13,392 nucleotides of DNA from 13-2-20CM-68-14 sp036378475 (GTDB lineage: Bacteria > Actinomycetota > Thermoleophilia > Gaiellales > Gaiellaceae), in the NCBI GenBank assembly GCA_036378475.1, contig DASUWJ010000085.1, forward strand, positions 1 to 13,392. Reading direction: 5' to 3'. Each line of letters begins with the position of its first letter. The first letter of the stretch is position 1. Under the pieces are notes generated by a model, which was not told the DNA's origin, ran no database searches, and saw only the letters and a list, made by a program, of their open reading frames with translations. Below, one piece after another: positions 1 through 6,478 of this stretch. Made by a program: the position numbers and the translations under genes.

Positions 1-137
1 CGCCTTCGCATACGCGCTCGCCCACCACGTCCGCTACCGAAACAGCGACCATCGCGACCGCCGGATCGCCGCCGCCGAAGCACGACATCGCATCGCCGCC
101 TGATGACATTACGAGTCCAACCAAGCTTCAAGGGCCA
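1..137 (+). mobile_element. Right end of an insertion sequence (partial)
   Basis: This stretch holds the tail of a transposase-like reading frame followed by about 34 bp of non-coding DNA that stops at a CTAG. An inverted copy of its last 62 bases occurs at the far end of the window (13331-13392). That places the IS boundary at about 137/138, because similarity stops right after CTAG on both sides. The end sequence reads inward as TGRCCCTTGAAGC, which is plausible for an IS terminal repeat. The IS family cannot be assigned from this much sequence. A CTAG target fits several IS families that duplicate short palindromic or YTAR-type targets. Confidence 0.65.
2..103 (+). CDS. C-terminal fragment of a probable transposase (5' end outside window)
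   Basis: The open frame enters from the left edge and ends at TGA (101-103), giving 33 residues rich in Arg, His and Ala, including FAYALAHHVRYRN. The catalytic part lies outside the window, so no DDE or HUH motif can be seen. Transposase identity is inferred from two things: the stop codon sits about 34 bp inside a repeated element end, and the last codons recur in inverted orientation at 13365-13392. It could instead be a passenger protein of the same element. Confidence 0.45.
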   Translation, partial: AFAYALAHHVRYRNSDHRDRRIAAAEARHRIAA

Positions 138-141
138 CTAG
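76..141 (+). repeat. Left arm of a 66-bp inverted repeat bracketing the window
   Basis: Positions 76-141 equal the reverse complement of 13327-13392 except at position 135 (C here, T in the reverse complement of the other arm). The arm covers the last codons of the transposase-like frame, its stop, the IS end and the CTAG at 138-141. Similarity stops at 142. The right arm is cut by the window edge, so the true repeat is probably longer. Confidence 0.96.
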
Positions 142-1652
142 CCGCGCGGGTAGTTCGGCGAATCGGCGATCGTCGTCATCCCGTGCGGGTGGCTCTCGCG
201 GAGACCGGCGCCCGTGATGCGGACGAAGCGGGCGCCCTTCAGCTCCTCGATCGTCGCCGCGCCGCAGTAGCCCATCGCCTGGCGCAGCCCGCCGACGAGC
301 TGGTGCAGCACGTTCGCGACCGGCCCCTTGTAGGGGACGCGGCCCTCGACGCCCTCGGGGACGAGCTTGTCGACGTCCTCGACGTCGCCCTGGAAGTAGC
401 GGTCCTTTGAGTAGCCGCGGGCCTTCATCGCGGCGAGCGAGCCCATGCCGCGGTACTGCTTGAACCGCTCCCCCCCGGCCAGGATCACCTCGCCCGGGGC
501 CTCGTCGGTCCCGGCCAGAAGCCCGCCCGTCATCACCGTGTCCGCCCCTGCCGCGAGCGCCTTCGCCACGTCTCCCGAGGAGCCGAGGCCGCCGTCGCCG
601 ATCACCGGCACCCCGTGCGGCGCGGCCGCCCGGGCGCAGTCGTAAATGGCGGTCACCTGCGGCACGCCGACCCCCGCGACGACGCGGGTGGTGCAGATCG
701 CGCCCGGGCCGATCCCGACCTTGACCGCATCCGCACCGGCCTCGATCAGCGCCTCGGTCGCCTCGGCGGTCGCGATGTTGCCGGCGATCACCTCGCCGCC
801 CCAGTCGCGCTTCAGCCGGCGGACCATCTCGGCGACGTTGCGCGAGTGGCCGTGGGCGGTGTCGACGACGAGCACGTCCGCACCCGCCGCAGCGAGCGCG
901 GCCGCCCGCTCGCCGGCGTCCGGCCCCACCCCCACCGCCGCCCCGACGCGCAGGCGCCCCCGGTCGTCCTTCGTCGCGAGCGGAAACTCGATCTGCTTGC
1001 GGATGTCCTTGACGGTGATCAGGCCCCGCAGGCGGCCGTCTGCGTCGACGACCGGCAGCTTCTCGATCTTGTGCCGGTGCAGGATCTCGCGCGCCTCGGC
1101 GAGTGTCGTTCCGACCGGAGCCGTAACGAGGTCGCGGTCGGTCATCAGCGCGGAGACCGGCTGGGATGACTCCTCCTCCCGGAAGCGCAGATCGCGGTTG
1201 GTCAGGATCCCAACCAAGACGCCGTCCTCGTCGGTGACCGGCACGCCGGAGATGTGGTACCTGGCCATCAGCTCGAGCGCCGAGGCGACCGGCGCCCCGG
1301 GGGCGAGCGTCACCGGCTCGACGATCATGCCCGACTCCGAGCGCTTGACCTTGTCGACCTCTGCCACCTGCTCGTCGATCGAGAGATTTCGGTGCAGGAT
1401 CCCGATCCCGCCCTCGCGCGCGAGCGCGATCGCGAGCCGCGCCTCGGTGACCGTGTCCATCGCCGCCGAGACGATCGGGATCTGGAGGCCGATCGTTCGG
1501 GTCAGACGGCTCGCCGTCGAGACCCCGTTCGGCAGCACCGCCGACTCGGCCGGCACGAGCAAAACGTCGTCGAAGGTCAGTCCCTCCTGCGCGAACTTCG
1601 ACTCGAGCGCGACGAGCCGCTCGAGCGCCGCGGGCGTCAGCTCGACACTCAC
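138..1652 (-). CDS. guaB: Inosine-5'-monophosphate dehydrogenase
   Basis: Oxidises IMP to XMP with NAD+, the committed step toward GMP, in the cytoplasm. The 504-residue reading shows the N-terminal LTFDDVLLVP and SAAMDTVTE motifs, two tandem CBS domains (roughly residues 105-225), the GPGAICTTR loop with catalytic Cys320, and a C-terminal flap ending near SPNYPRG. Length is normal for the family. I chose the GTG at 1652 because AGAGGG lies a good distance upstream and the conserved fold begins just after. The frame stays open to a GTG at 1715, but those 21 extra codons run through a perfect hairpin and look like leader. The TAG stop lies inside the CTAG that borders the IS, so no native terminator remains downstream. 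Confidence 0.97.
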   Translation of the reverse strand: MSVELTPAALERLVALESKFAQEGLTFDDVLLVPAESAVLPNGVSTASRLTRTIGLQIPIVSAAMDTVTEARLAIALAREGGIGILHRNLSIDEQVAEVDKVKRSESGMIVEPVTLAPGAPVASALELMARYHISGVPVTDEDGVLVGILTNRDLRFREEESSQPVSALMTDRDLVTAPVGTTLAEAREILHRHKIEKLPVVDADGRLRGLITVKDIRKQIEFPLATKDDRGRLRVGAAVGVGPDAGERAAALAAAGADVLVVDTAHGHSRNVAEMVRRLKRDWGGEVIAGNIATAEATEALIEAGADAVKVGIGPGAICTTRVVAGVGVPQVTAIYDCARAAAPHGVPVIGDGGLGSSGDVAKALAAGADTVMTGGLLAGTDEAPGEVILAGGERFKQYRGMGSLAAMKARGYSKDRYFQGDVEDVDKLVPEGVEGRVPYKGPVANVLHQLVGGLRQAMGYCGAATIEELKGARFVRITGAGLRESHPHGMTTIADSPNYPRG

Positions 1653-1676
1653 GTGCGCGCCCTCTGAATGCACGAA

Positions 1677-1703
1677 ACCCAGGCGCCTGCAGGTCGCCTG
1701 GGT
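1677..1703 (-). promoter_or_regulatory. Perfect hairpin in the guaB leader
   Basis: ACCCAGGCG (1677-1685) pairs perfectly with CGCCTGGGT (1695-1703) around a 9-nt centre that itself contains the palindrome CCTGCAGG. It sits 24-50 nt upstream of the preferred guaB start. No T-run follows in the guaB direction, so a simple intrinsic terminator is unlikely. A repressor site or an RNA structure controlling guaB are the main options. Function is inferred only from symmetry and position. Confidence 0.5.
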
Positions 1704-1745
1704 CTCTGGAAGCACTGCGTGCCGCGAACTCTCAACTGGCAGTCG

Positions 1746-1751
1746 ATCGTA
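1746..1751 (-). promoter_or_regulatory. Candidate -10 box for guaB
   Basis: TACGAT reads on the minus strand about 94 nt before the guaB GTG, just after the end of the lysozyme gene. The best -35 at 16-17 nt spacing is poor (CTGATC or CCTGAT). If real, it gives a leader of roughly 85-90 nt carrying the hairpin at 1677-1703. Confidence 0.35.
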
Positions 1752-1779
1752 GCAGCGACGGGCGACGGATCAGGCGGGG

Positions 1780-2775
1780 CTAGGCGTTCACGGGCACGGC
1801 GCTCGAGGGCGCCCAGGCGGTCCTGGCCCGGCTCGTCGCAGCGACGACGACTTGGAGCGTCTGGCCGACGTCGGCGGGCTCCACCGTGTAGGTCGACGAG
1901 GTGGCGTTCGGGATCGGAGTGCAGTCCTGCGCGGTCGTGTCCGTGCAGCGCTGCCACTGGTAGGCGAGCGTCGCCGCAGGCGTCGCCGTCCAGGTGCCGG
2001 GGGTCGCGGTCAGCGTCTGGCCGCTCTGCGGCACGCCGAGAATCGTCGGCGGCTCGCCGGGGGCGGGCGGCGGCGCCAGCACGGCGCCGCCGATCCGGCC
2101 CCCGTTGAAGCGGTCGCCGTCAACGCAGCCGCGGATCCCGGGCACGTGGCTGCAATCCGTCCACTGCCAGAACGACCAGCCCGTCGCACCCCAGTCGGCG
2201 GCCGGCACACGCGGCCTGCGGACGCGCCAGTGGGCGACCCACAGGCGCGAGCCGGTCGAGGCGAAGATGCTCGAGTTGCGCATCGCGTGGCGCCAGAAGT
2301 TCGGCGAGGCGTAGATCGTCGGCCGGGCGCCGGTCTGCTGCCAGACCTCGTCCAGCCAGGCAGCAGTCCACGTTCGCAGCAGGGCGGGCGAGAGCCCGTC
2401 CGTCCGCTCGAGGTCGAGCACCGGCGCCAGGTCGCCGGTCTGCGGCTGGGCCACGGAGACGAAGAAGTCAGCCTGCGCGACGGCGTCGGCGACCGCCTCC
2501 TGCGGGGTCGTGCCGCTCGGGTGGGCGAAGTGGAAGGCGCCGAAGACGATCCCCGCCGCCGCGGCCCCGGCCCGATTCGTGTCGTACGTCCAGTCGGAGT
2601 CGAAGCCGTTCGTCGCCTCGGCGAACGCGAAGCGGTAGCCGCCGACGCGGACGAGCGTCCAGTCGATGTTCGCCTTCCAGTGGGAGACGTCGATCCCGCG
2701 CACGAAGGAGGACGCTCCCGCGGGTGCCGCGGTGGCGAGGACGAGCGCGCTGAGCAGGCAAAAGCGGCGGCGCAA
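1780..2775 (-). CDS. Secreted GH25 lysozyme with C-terminal Ig-like domain
   Basis: A 331-residue exported muramidase expected to cleave the beta-1,4 bond between N-acetylmuramic acid and N-acetylglucosamine. Residues 1-21 form a signal peptide (MRRR, hydrophobic stretch, then APAGA). The GH25 barrel spans about 24-215, with RGIDVSHW (Asp29), GAFHFAHP and VLDLE (Asp121 and Glu123) matching the catalytic acidic residues of the family. A short Pro-rich linker leads to one Ig-like repeat at about 240-330, with TLTATPGTW, YQWQRC and YTVEPADVGQTL, typical of actinobacterial surface proteins. The TTG start is the first possible one after an in-frame stop that is also the kinase stop, with 9 nt between. 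It may serve wall turnover or attack on neighbours; no phage genes lie nearby. Confidence 0.9.
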   Translation of the reverse strand: MRRRFCLLSALVLATAAPAGASSFVRGIDVSHWKANIDWTLVRVGGYRFAFAEATNGFDSDWTYDTNRAGAAAAGIVFGAFHFAHPSGTTPQEAVADAVAQADFFVSVAQPQTGDLAPVLDLERTDGLSPALLRTWTAAWLDEVWQQTGARPTIYASPNFWRHAMRNSSIFASTGSRLWVAHWRVRRPRVPAADWGATGWSFWQWTDCSHVPGIRGCVDGDRFNGGRIGGAVLAPPPAPGEPPTILGVPQSGQTLTATPGTWTATPAATLAYQWQRCTDTTAQDCTPIPNATSSTYTVEPADVGQTLQVVVAATSRARTAWAPSSAVPVNA

Positions 2776-2781
2776 GCCGCA

Positions 2782-2787
2782 AGCCTA
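2782..2787 (-). promoter_or_regulatory. Candidate -10 box overlapping the upstream stop codon
   Basis: TAGGCT reads on the minus strand 6 nt before the lysozyme TTG start. Its TAG is also the stop of the upstream kinase gene. The spacing matches a leaderless transcript, and no good Shine-Dalgarno site precedes the TTG. No convincing -35 is visible, so ordinary cotranscription with the kinase is equally possible. Confidence 0.3.
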
Positions 2788-3744
2788 GCGCTCGGCGGCG
2801 ACCGGCTCCAGCTCGCTCACCTGGACGGCGCTCGCCAGGCGGCCCACCTCCCGCGGGTCGAACCTGCCCGCGCCGACCTCGAGCGTGGAGGCCGCGCCGG
2901 TCGCGACCGCCGCGCGTAGCGACTCCTCGGCCGGCTTGCCCTCGAGCCTCGCCGCCAGGAAGGCCGCTAGCAAGACGTCGCCGGAGCCGACCGCCGACAC
3001 CGCCTCGATCCGCGGCGCCCGGGCCCGGTAGCGCCGGCTGTCGCGCTCTTCGCGCAGGAGCGCGAAGCAGACCGTCTCCTGCGTGATCAGGACGTTCTTC
3101 GCGCCGCGCTCGGCGATCGCCTCCAGACCGAGGATGAAGTCGTCGTCCTCGTTGAACTCCTGGCCGACGAGTCCCTCCGCCTCGCCCTGATTCGGCGAGA
3201 CGAGGAACGGCTCCGACTGGACGCCGTGGACGAGCGGCTGTCCCTCCGAGTCGAGCACCGTCTGCACGCCGCGTCGGTTGAGCTCGCGGATCGCCTCGCC
3301 GTAGAAGCCGTCGTCGACATCGCGCGGCAGAGAGCCGGCGAAGACGACGGCGTCGGCGCCCTGGGCGAGGTAGTTCAGCTTCTCGAGCAGCATCTCGAGC
3401 TCCTCCGGCCGCACTGCCGGGCCCCACTCGTTGATCTCCGTGTAGCTCGGCGCGGTCGGATCGACGACGGCGGTCGAGGTGCGCGAGTCGTCCTCGATCC
3501 GCACGAAGTCGTTCAGGATCGCCTCGGCGGTCAGCTCCTCCACGATCCGCGTCCCGGTCCGCCCCCCCGCGAGCCCGGTCGCGACGACCGGGACGCCGAG
3601 GTGCTTGAGCGCGCGCGCGACGTTGATCCCCTTCCCGCCCGCGAGCGTCAGGCCCTGGCTGGCGCGGTGGCGCTGCCCGCGCCGGAAGTTCGGCACCGTC
3701 AGCGTCCGGTCGACCGCGGCGTTCAGGGTCACGGTGACGATCAC
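2785..3744 (-). CDS. PfkB-family sugar-phosphate kinase, 1-phosphofructokinase-like
   Basis: A 319-residue ribokinase-superfamily enzyme that would use ATP to phosphorylate a sugar phosphate, most likely fructose-1-phosphate to fructose-1,6-bisphosphate. Seen: TVTLNAAVDRTL at the N-terminus (Asp12), the GGKG signature at 36-39 followed by INVARALKHLG, and the ATP-site motif VGSGD with catalytic Asp256. Relatives include 6-phosphofructokinase II and tagatose-6-phosphate kinase, which motifs alone do not separate. No PTS or fructose-uptake gene is nearby to settle it, so no symbol is given. The GTG at 3744 is preferred because CCGGAGC lies upstream and the fold starts at once; a longer frame to 3819 is low-complexity. 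A 175-bp GC-rich spacer, with a 6-bp hairpin at 3783-3799, separates it from pyrF. Confidence 0.88.
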   Translation of the reverse strand: MIVTVTLNAAVDRTLTVPNFRRGQRHRASQGLTLAGGKGINVARALKHLGVPVVATGLAGGRTGTRIVEELTAEAILNDFVRIEDDSRTSTAVVDPTAPSYTEINEWGPAVRPEELEMLLEKLNYLAQGADAVVFAGSLPRDVDDGFYGEAIRELNRRGVQTVLDSEGQPLVHGVQSEPFLVSPNQGEAEGLVGQEFNEDDDFILGLEAIAERGAKNVLITQETVCFALLREERDSRRYRARAPRIEAVSAVGSGDVLLAAFLAARLEGKPAEESLRAAVATGAASTLEVGAGRFDPREVGRLASAVQVSELEPVAAER

Positions 3745-3919
3745 GCGGCGCTCCGGAGCCGGCCCGCCCGCCGCGAGGGCGCCTGCCGCCTGTCGGCAGC
3801 GCGGGCGGGCAGCACCCACACCCGGCCGGCGGCGAGCGGCGCGGGGGCTCGAAGGTCAGCAGCGAGAGCGGGCAACCGGCGCTTCACGCCCGGACACCCT
3901 AGCGAGGCCCGGCGGCGTG

Positions 3920-4825
3920 CTACCAGCCGGAGACGGCCCAGATCTCGCTCTTCAGCCGGGCGGCCTCGTGGGCCGCGCCGGTGCGCCAGTCCTCGCCGCT
4001 CGTGCGAAAGCCGTAGGTGATGCTGCGCGCGGCCGCGACGAGCGCGCTCGCGGGCCCGCTCGTGAACGCCCGGGCGAGGTCACCCGGTGAGGCCCCCTGC
4101 GCGCCGACGCCCGGCAGGAGCAAGATCGAGCGGGGCAGCAGGCGCCGCGCCTCGCCGATCGAGCGCGACTGGGTCGCTCCCACGACGGCGCCGATGCTCG
4201 AGAGTCCGTGCTCGCCGACGAGTTCCTCTCCCCACTCGGCCACGAGCTTCGCGACGTGCTGCCAGAGCGGGCTGCCGTCGCTCAGCCTGACGTCCTGCAC
4301 GTCGCCACCGCCCTCGTTCGAGCTCTTGACGAGGCAGAAGACGCCGCCGCCGTTTCGGCGCGAGGCGCCGAAGAAGGGGTCGAGTGAGTCGCGGCCGAGA
4401 TACGGGTTGACCGTGATCGCATCGGCCAGCGGGGGCTCTCCCTCCAGGTAGGCGCTCGCGTAGGCGCGCGCGGTCGAGCCGATGTCGCCGCGCTTGCCGT
4501 CGGCCAGGACGAGCAGTCCGGCCGAGCGCGCATAGGCGCAGGCCCGTTCGAGGGCCCGCAGCCCGTCGGCGCCGAGCACCTCGAAGAACGCGAGCTGTGG
4601 CTTGACCGCGACCGCGTGCGGCGCGACGGCGTCGATGATCCCGCAGCAGAAGCGCGCGACCGCGTCGGCCGCCGCGCTCCGGGCGACATGCGCGTCGCCG
4701 CGGAGCTCGACCGGCAGCAGGTCGAGGCGTGGATCGAGGCCGACGACGAGCTGCGAGCGCTTGCGCTCTACCGCCTCGGCGACCCGGTCGCCGAAGGTGA
4801 TCGTCGCCGAGGCCGTCTCCAACAT
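3920..4825 (-). CDS. pyrF: Orotidine-5'-phosphate decarboxylase
   Basis: Decarboxylates OMP to UMP, the last step of de novo pyrimidine synthesis. At 301 residues it matches the longer type-2 PyrF of actinobacteria. The active-site motif LADGKRGDIGSTA is present, with Asp109, Lys111 and Asp114 as the Asp-Lys-Asp set. VGLDPR near the N-terminus, AITVNPYLGRDSL in the middle and LLLPGVGAQG near the C-terminus (phosphate site) also fit. It starts with ATG and has no Shine-Dalgarno site, but a promoter-like sequence ends 7 nt upstream, suggesting a leaderless message. PyrE, the preceding enzyme, is encoded just beyond the HU gene. Confidence 0.97.
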   Translation of the reverse strand: MLETASATITFGDRVAEAVERKRSQLVVGLDPRLDLLPVELRGDAHVARSAAADAVARFCCGIIDAVAPHAVAVKPQLAFFEVLGADGLRALERACAYARSAGLLVLADGKRGDIGSTARAYASAYLEGEPPLADAITVNPYLGRDSLDPFFGASRRNGGGVFCLVKSSNEGGGDVQDVRLSDGSPLWQHVAKLVAEWGEELVGEHGLSSIGAVVGATQSRSIGEARRLLPRSILLLPGVGAQGASPGDLARAFTSGPASALVAAARSITYGFRTSGEDWRTGAAHEAARLKSEIWAVSGW

Positions 4826-4832
4826 CGGCTCA

Positions 4833-4860
4833 AGCCTAGCCTCGGCCGCGGTCGCCGCAA
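4833..4860 (-). promoter_or_regulatory. Probable leaderless promoter of pyrF
   Basis: On the minus strand TTGCGG (4855-4860) and TAGGCT (4833-4838) are separated by 16 nt, and the -10 box ends 7 nt before the pyrF ATG. This places the expected transcription start at or next to the A of the start codon. It lies between the HU terminator and pyrF, consistent with pyrF having its own transcript. Confidence 0.55.
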
Positions 4861-4866
4861 AGAGCG

Positions 4867-4892
4867 CGAGGGCCGCGCGAACACGGCCCTCG
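4867..4892 (-). terminator. Hairpin terminator downstream of the HU gene
   Basis: A perfect 9-bp GC-rich stem (CGAGGGCCG at 4867-4875 pairing with CGGCCCTCG at 4884-4892) encloses an 8-nt loop. It begins 27 nt after the HU stop codon. In the HU direction it is followed by GCGCTCTTTG, a weak T-rich trail, which is common for high-GC terminators. Confidence 0.65.
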
Positions 4893-4918
4893 GAAAGCGC
4901 GGAGGAAAGGCCTCGTCC

Positions 4919-5218
4919 CTACATGCCCCCGCCGTCGCTGCCGCCGCGCACGGCCTGCTTGAGGGAGCTTCCGGCCGAGAACTTCGGCACCCACGCGGCC
5001 GGGATCTGCACCTTCTGGCTGGGATTGCGCGGATTCACGCCCTGGCGTGCCGCCCTGTGCTGGGTGGAGAACTTGCCGAAGCCGGTGAAGGCGACCTCTT
5101 CCCGGTTCTTCAGCGCCTCGGTGATCGCGTCGATCACGGCGTCCACCGCTTCGCCAGCCTCGCGGCGGCCCAGGCCGCTGCGCGACGCTACCCGGTCAAC
5201 GAACTCCTGCTTGGTCAC
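4919..5218 (-). CDS. hup: HU-family nucleoid DNA-binding protein
   Basis: A 99-residue histone-like protein that binds and bends DNA as a dimer. It has the full HU/IHF core: MTKQEFVDRVA, two N-terminal helices, then VAFTGFGKFSTQHRAARQG and NPRNP forming the beta-arm signature, and a final KFSAGSSLKQAV helix. It ends in a short Gly-rich tail and lacks the long Lys/Ala extension of mycobacterial HupB. The GTG start follows a purine-rich ribosome site, GGAGGAGAGGAG. It has its own promoter and terminator, so it is a monocistronic unit placed between pyrE and pyrF. Confidence 0.96.
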   Translation of the reverse strand: MTKQEFVDRVASRSGLGRREAGEAVDAVIDAITEALKNREEVAFTGFGKFSTQHRAARQGVNPRNPSQKVQIPAAWVPKFSAGSSLKQAVRGGSDGGGM

Positions 5219-5260
5219 GTGCTCTCCTCTCCTCCGCTTGACAGGCTGGGACCGCGCGGG

Positions 5261-5289
5261 ACCCTACCAGGGTAGGCGATTTGGCTCAA
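5261..5289 (-). promoter_or_regulatory. Probable sigma-70-type promoter of hup
   Basis: On the minus strand TTGAGC (5284-5289) and TAGGGT (5261-5266) are spaced by exactly 17 nt. The expected leader is about 35-40 nt and contains the strong Shine-Dalgarno region. The -35 box overlaps the pyrE stop codon. Confidence 0.55.
5263..5276. promoter_or_regulatory. Palindrome overlapping the hup -10 box
   Basis: CCTACC and GGTAGG form a perfect 6-bp inverted repeat around a 2-nt centre, lying over and just upstream of the candidate -10 element. The overlapping sequence ACCCT-ACC-AGGGT (5261-5273) is a second symmetric reading. The placement suits an operator; no binding protein can be named. Confidence 0.4.
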
Positions 5290-5855
5290 CCATCCCGTTT
5301 TTCCGGGGGTTTTTCGCTGCTCAGAAGCTCGGAGGCCCGGAAGAGAGGCCAGAGCGAAACCGCGAGCGCGGCGAGGGCGCCCGCGCCGCCCTCCTCGCGA
5401 TCGACGACGCAGATCGCCGTCCGGCAGTTGAGCCCCGCCCCGCGAAGGGCCTCCACGGCCGAGACGGCGGCGCCGCCGGAGGTGACGACGTCCTCGACCA
5501 GGCAGACGCTCTCCCCCGGCTCGAAAGCCCCCTCGAGCCGGTTCGCGGTCCCGTAGGCCTTCGCCTGCTTGCGGACGATCAGAAACGGCAGCCCGGAGGC
5601 GAGCGAGGCGGCCGCGGCCAGCGGCACGGCCCCGAGTTCGGGGCCCGCCAGACGGGTGGCCGCAGGCTCGTGCTCGGCCACGAGCCTGGCGAGTTTCAGC
5701 CCCAGGGGTCCGAGCAGCTCGGGCCGCGTCTCGAAGCGGTACTTGTCGAGGTAGTAGCGCGAGCGCCTGCCGGAGCGCAGGAGGAAGTCGCCCTCGAGGT
5801 AGGCGTGCTCGCGCAGCGAGGCCGCGAGCTCGGCCTCTGTCAGCTCATGCTGCAA
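5286..5855 (-). CDS. pyrE: Orotate phosphoribosyltransferase
   Basis: Joins orotate and PRPP to give OMP, the substrate of PyrF encoded nearby. The PRPP-binding loop VCLVEDVVTSGGA is present, with acidic pair Glu121-Asp122. FLLRSGRRSRYYLDKYRFETRP near the N-terminus and FLIVRKQAKAYGT in the middle are typical of PyrE. I prefer the TTG at 5855 (189 residues): it overlaps the preceding gene by 11 nt and begins just before the conserved helix. The frame extends to an ATG at 5936, but those residues are Arg-rich and overlap the neighbour by 92 nt. TTG has only a weak ribosome site, so coupled translation from the upstream gene is likely. Confidence 0.93.
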   Translation of the reverse strand: MQHELTEAELAASLREHAYLEGDFLLRSGRRSRYYLDKYRFETRPELLGPLGLKLARLVAEHEPAATRLAGPELGAVPLAAAASLASGLPFLIVRKQAKAYGTANRLEGAFEPGESVCLVEDVVTSGGAAVSAVEALRGAGLNCRTAICVVDREEGGAGALAALAVSLWPLFRASELLSSEKPPEKRDG

Positions 5856-6048
5856 GCTCGAGAATCCGGCGTGCCCGGCGAAGCAGCGGCTCCGCCTCTT
5901 CGGGCGTGGCCAGCGAGACCATCGAGCCGTCGCCACGGTAGATGTCGACCCGCTCGCGCCTGCGGGCGAGCCGGCGGCGAAAGAGCAGCGTGCCGACGAC
6001 CGAGCCGGCGCCGAGGAAGACGCCGGTCAGGAGGTTACGGCTTCGCAT
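5845..6048 (-). CDS. Small membrane-anchored protein of unknown function (67 aa)
   Basis: Starts MRSRN, then a single hydrophobic glycine-rich helix (about residues 6-23, GVFLGAGSVVGTLLF). A cluster of six arginines suggests a cytoplasmic C-terminal side by the positive-inside rule. The tail ends in an amphipathic helix (PEEAEPLLRRARRILELAA). No known domain is recognised. It overlaps the Roadblock-like gene by 14 nt upstream and pyrE by 11 nt downstream, so the three are almost certainly cotranscribed and translationally coupled. This tight packing makes it a credible gene despite its size. Confidence 0.7.
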   Translation of the reverse strand: MRSRNLLTGVFLGAGSVVGTLLFRRRLARRRERVDIYRGDGSMVSLATPEEAEPLLRRARRILELAA

Positions 6049-6472
6049 CGGTCTTCTTCTCGCTCGCGGCGGGCTTCCTCGCCGCGGGTTTTTGCCGTTC
6101 GGCCGCCCGCGGCTTGCGTTTCGGCTCCGCCGCCTCGAGCTCGCGCAGGCAGCTCTTCAGGTCGTAGAAGACCAGGCCGACCGTCGGCTCCGGCGGGGTC
6201 GTCGCGGCGATCAAGAGCTCGCCGTGCGAGACGACGAAGACGCTCCCGCCCCGCAGGGCGACCTCGAGCTGGGCGAACTCCCCGCTCCCCTCCTCGCGCC
6301 GCCGCGACTCGGCCTCGGCAAGGAGCGCCGCCGCCTCCGTGGCGACCTGTTCCGCCCGCTCCTCCTCGGCGAGGGTGGAGCCGAGCACCTTGCCGCCCCG
6401 CTCGAAGATGACCGCCGAGCGCAGCTGGGAGGAGATGTCCTGCAGCCGTCCGAGTGCCGCCTGGGCGTCCAT
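6035..6472 (-). CDS. Roadblock/LC7-like protein
   Basis: A 145-residue protein whose first 110 residues resemble the Roadblock/LC7 fold: a helix (ALGRLQDISSQL), a strand with SAVIFERGGKVLGST, a long Ala/Glu helix (about 35-60), strands QLEVALRGGSVFVVSHGELLIAATT and a last helix (GLVFYDLKSCLREL). Bacterial Roadblock proteins such as MglB usually regulate Ras-like GTPases or serve as scaffolds; no GTPase gene is visible here. The tail from about 115 is low-complexity Lys/Ala/Pro/Arg, perhaps for nucleic acid or membrane contact. It leads an overlapping cluster with the 67-residue membrane protein and pyrE. The family call rests on pattern recognition, not a profile match. Confidence 0.6.
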   Translation of the reverse strand: MDAQAALGRLQDISSQLRSAVIFERGGKVLGSTLAEEERAEQVATEAAALLAEAESRRREEGSGEFAQLEVALRGGSVFVVSHGELLIAATTPPEPTVGLVFYDLKSCLRELEAAEPKRKPRAAERQKPAARKPAASEKKTDAKP

Positions 6473-6478
6473 AGCCTC

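Noticed and set aside
1653..1715. N-terminal extension of guaB from the GTG at 1715
   Set aside because: It would translate a perfect hairpin and leave a good ribosome site unused at the downstream GTG. IMP dehydrogenases do not need these residues.
646..1752. Long plus-strand open frame opposite guaB
   Set aside because: Composition is Ser/Ala/Arg-rich with no recognisable motif. It lies antisense to an unmistakable guaB and is explained by high GC.
2468..3427. Minus-strand open frame of 319 codons across the kinase and lysozyme
   Set aside because: Arg/Gly/Ala-rich out-of-frame shadow of two genes with clear catalytic motifs.
3783..3799. CTGCCG-CCTGT-CGGCAG hairpin between pyrF and the kinase gene
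   Set aside because: A 6-bp stem with no T-run in very GC-rich DNA is expected by chance; not strong enough to call a terminator.
4602..6167. Plus-strand open frame of 521 codons across pyrF, hup and pyrE
   Set aside because: It runs antisense through three well-supported genes and shows low-complexity Arg/Ser/Ala sequence.
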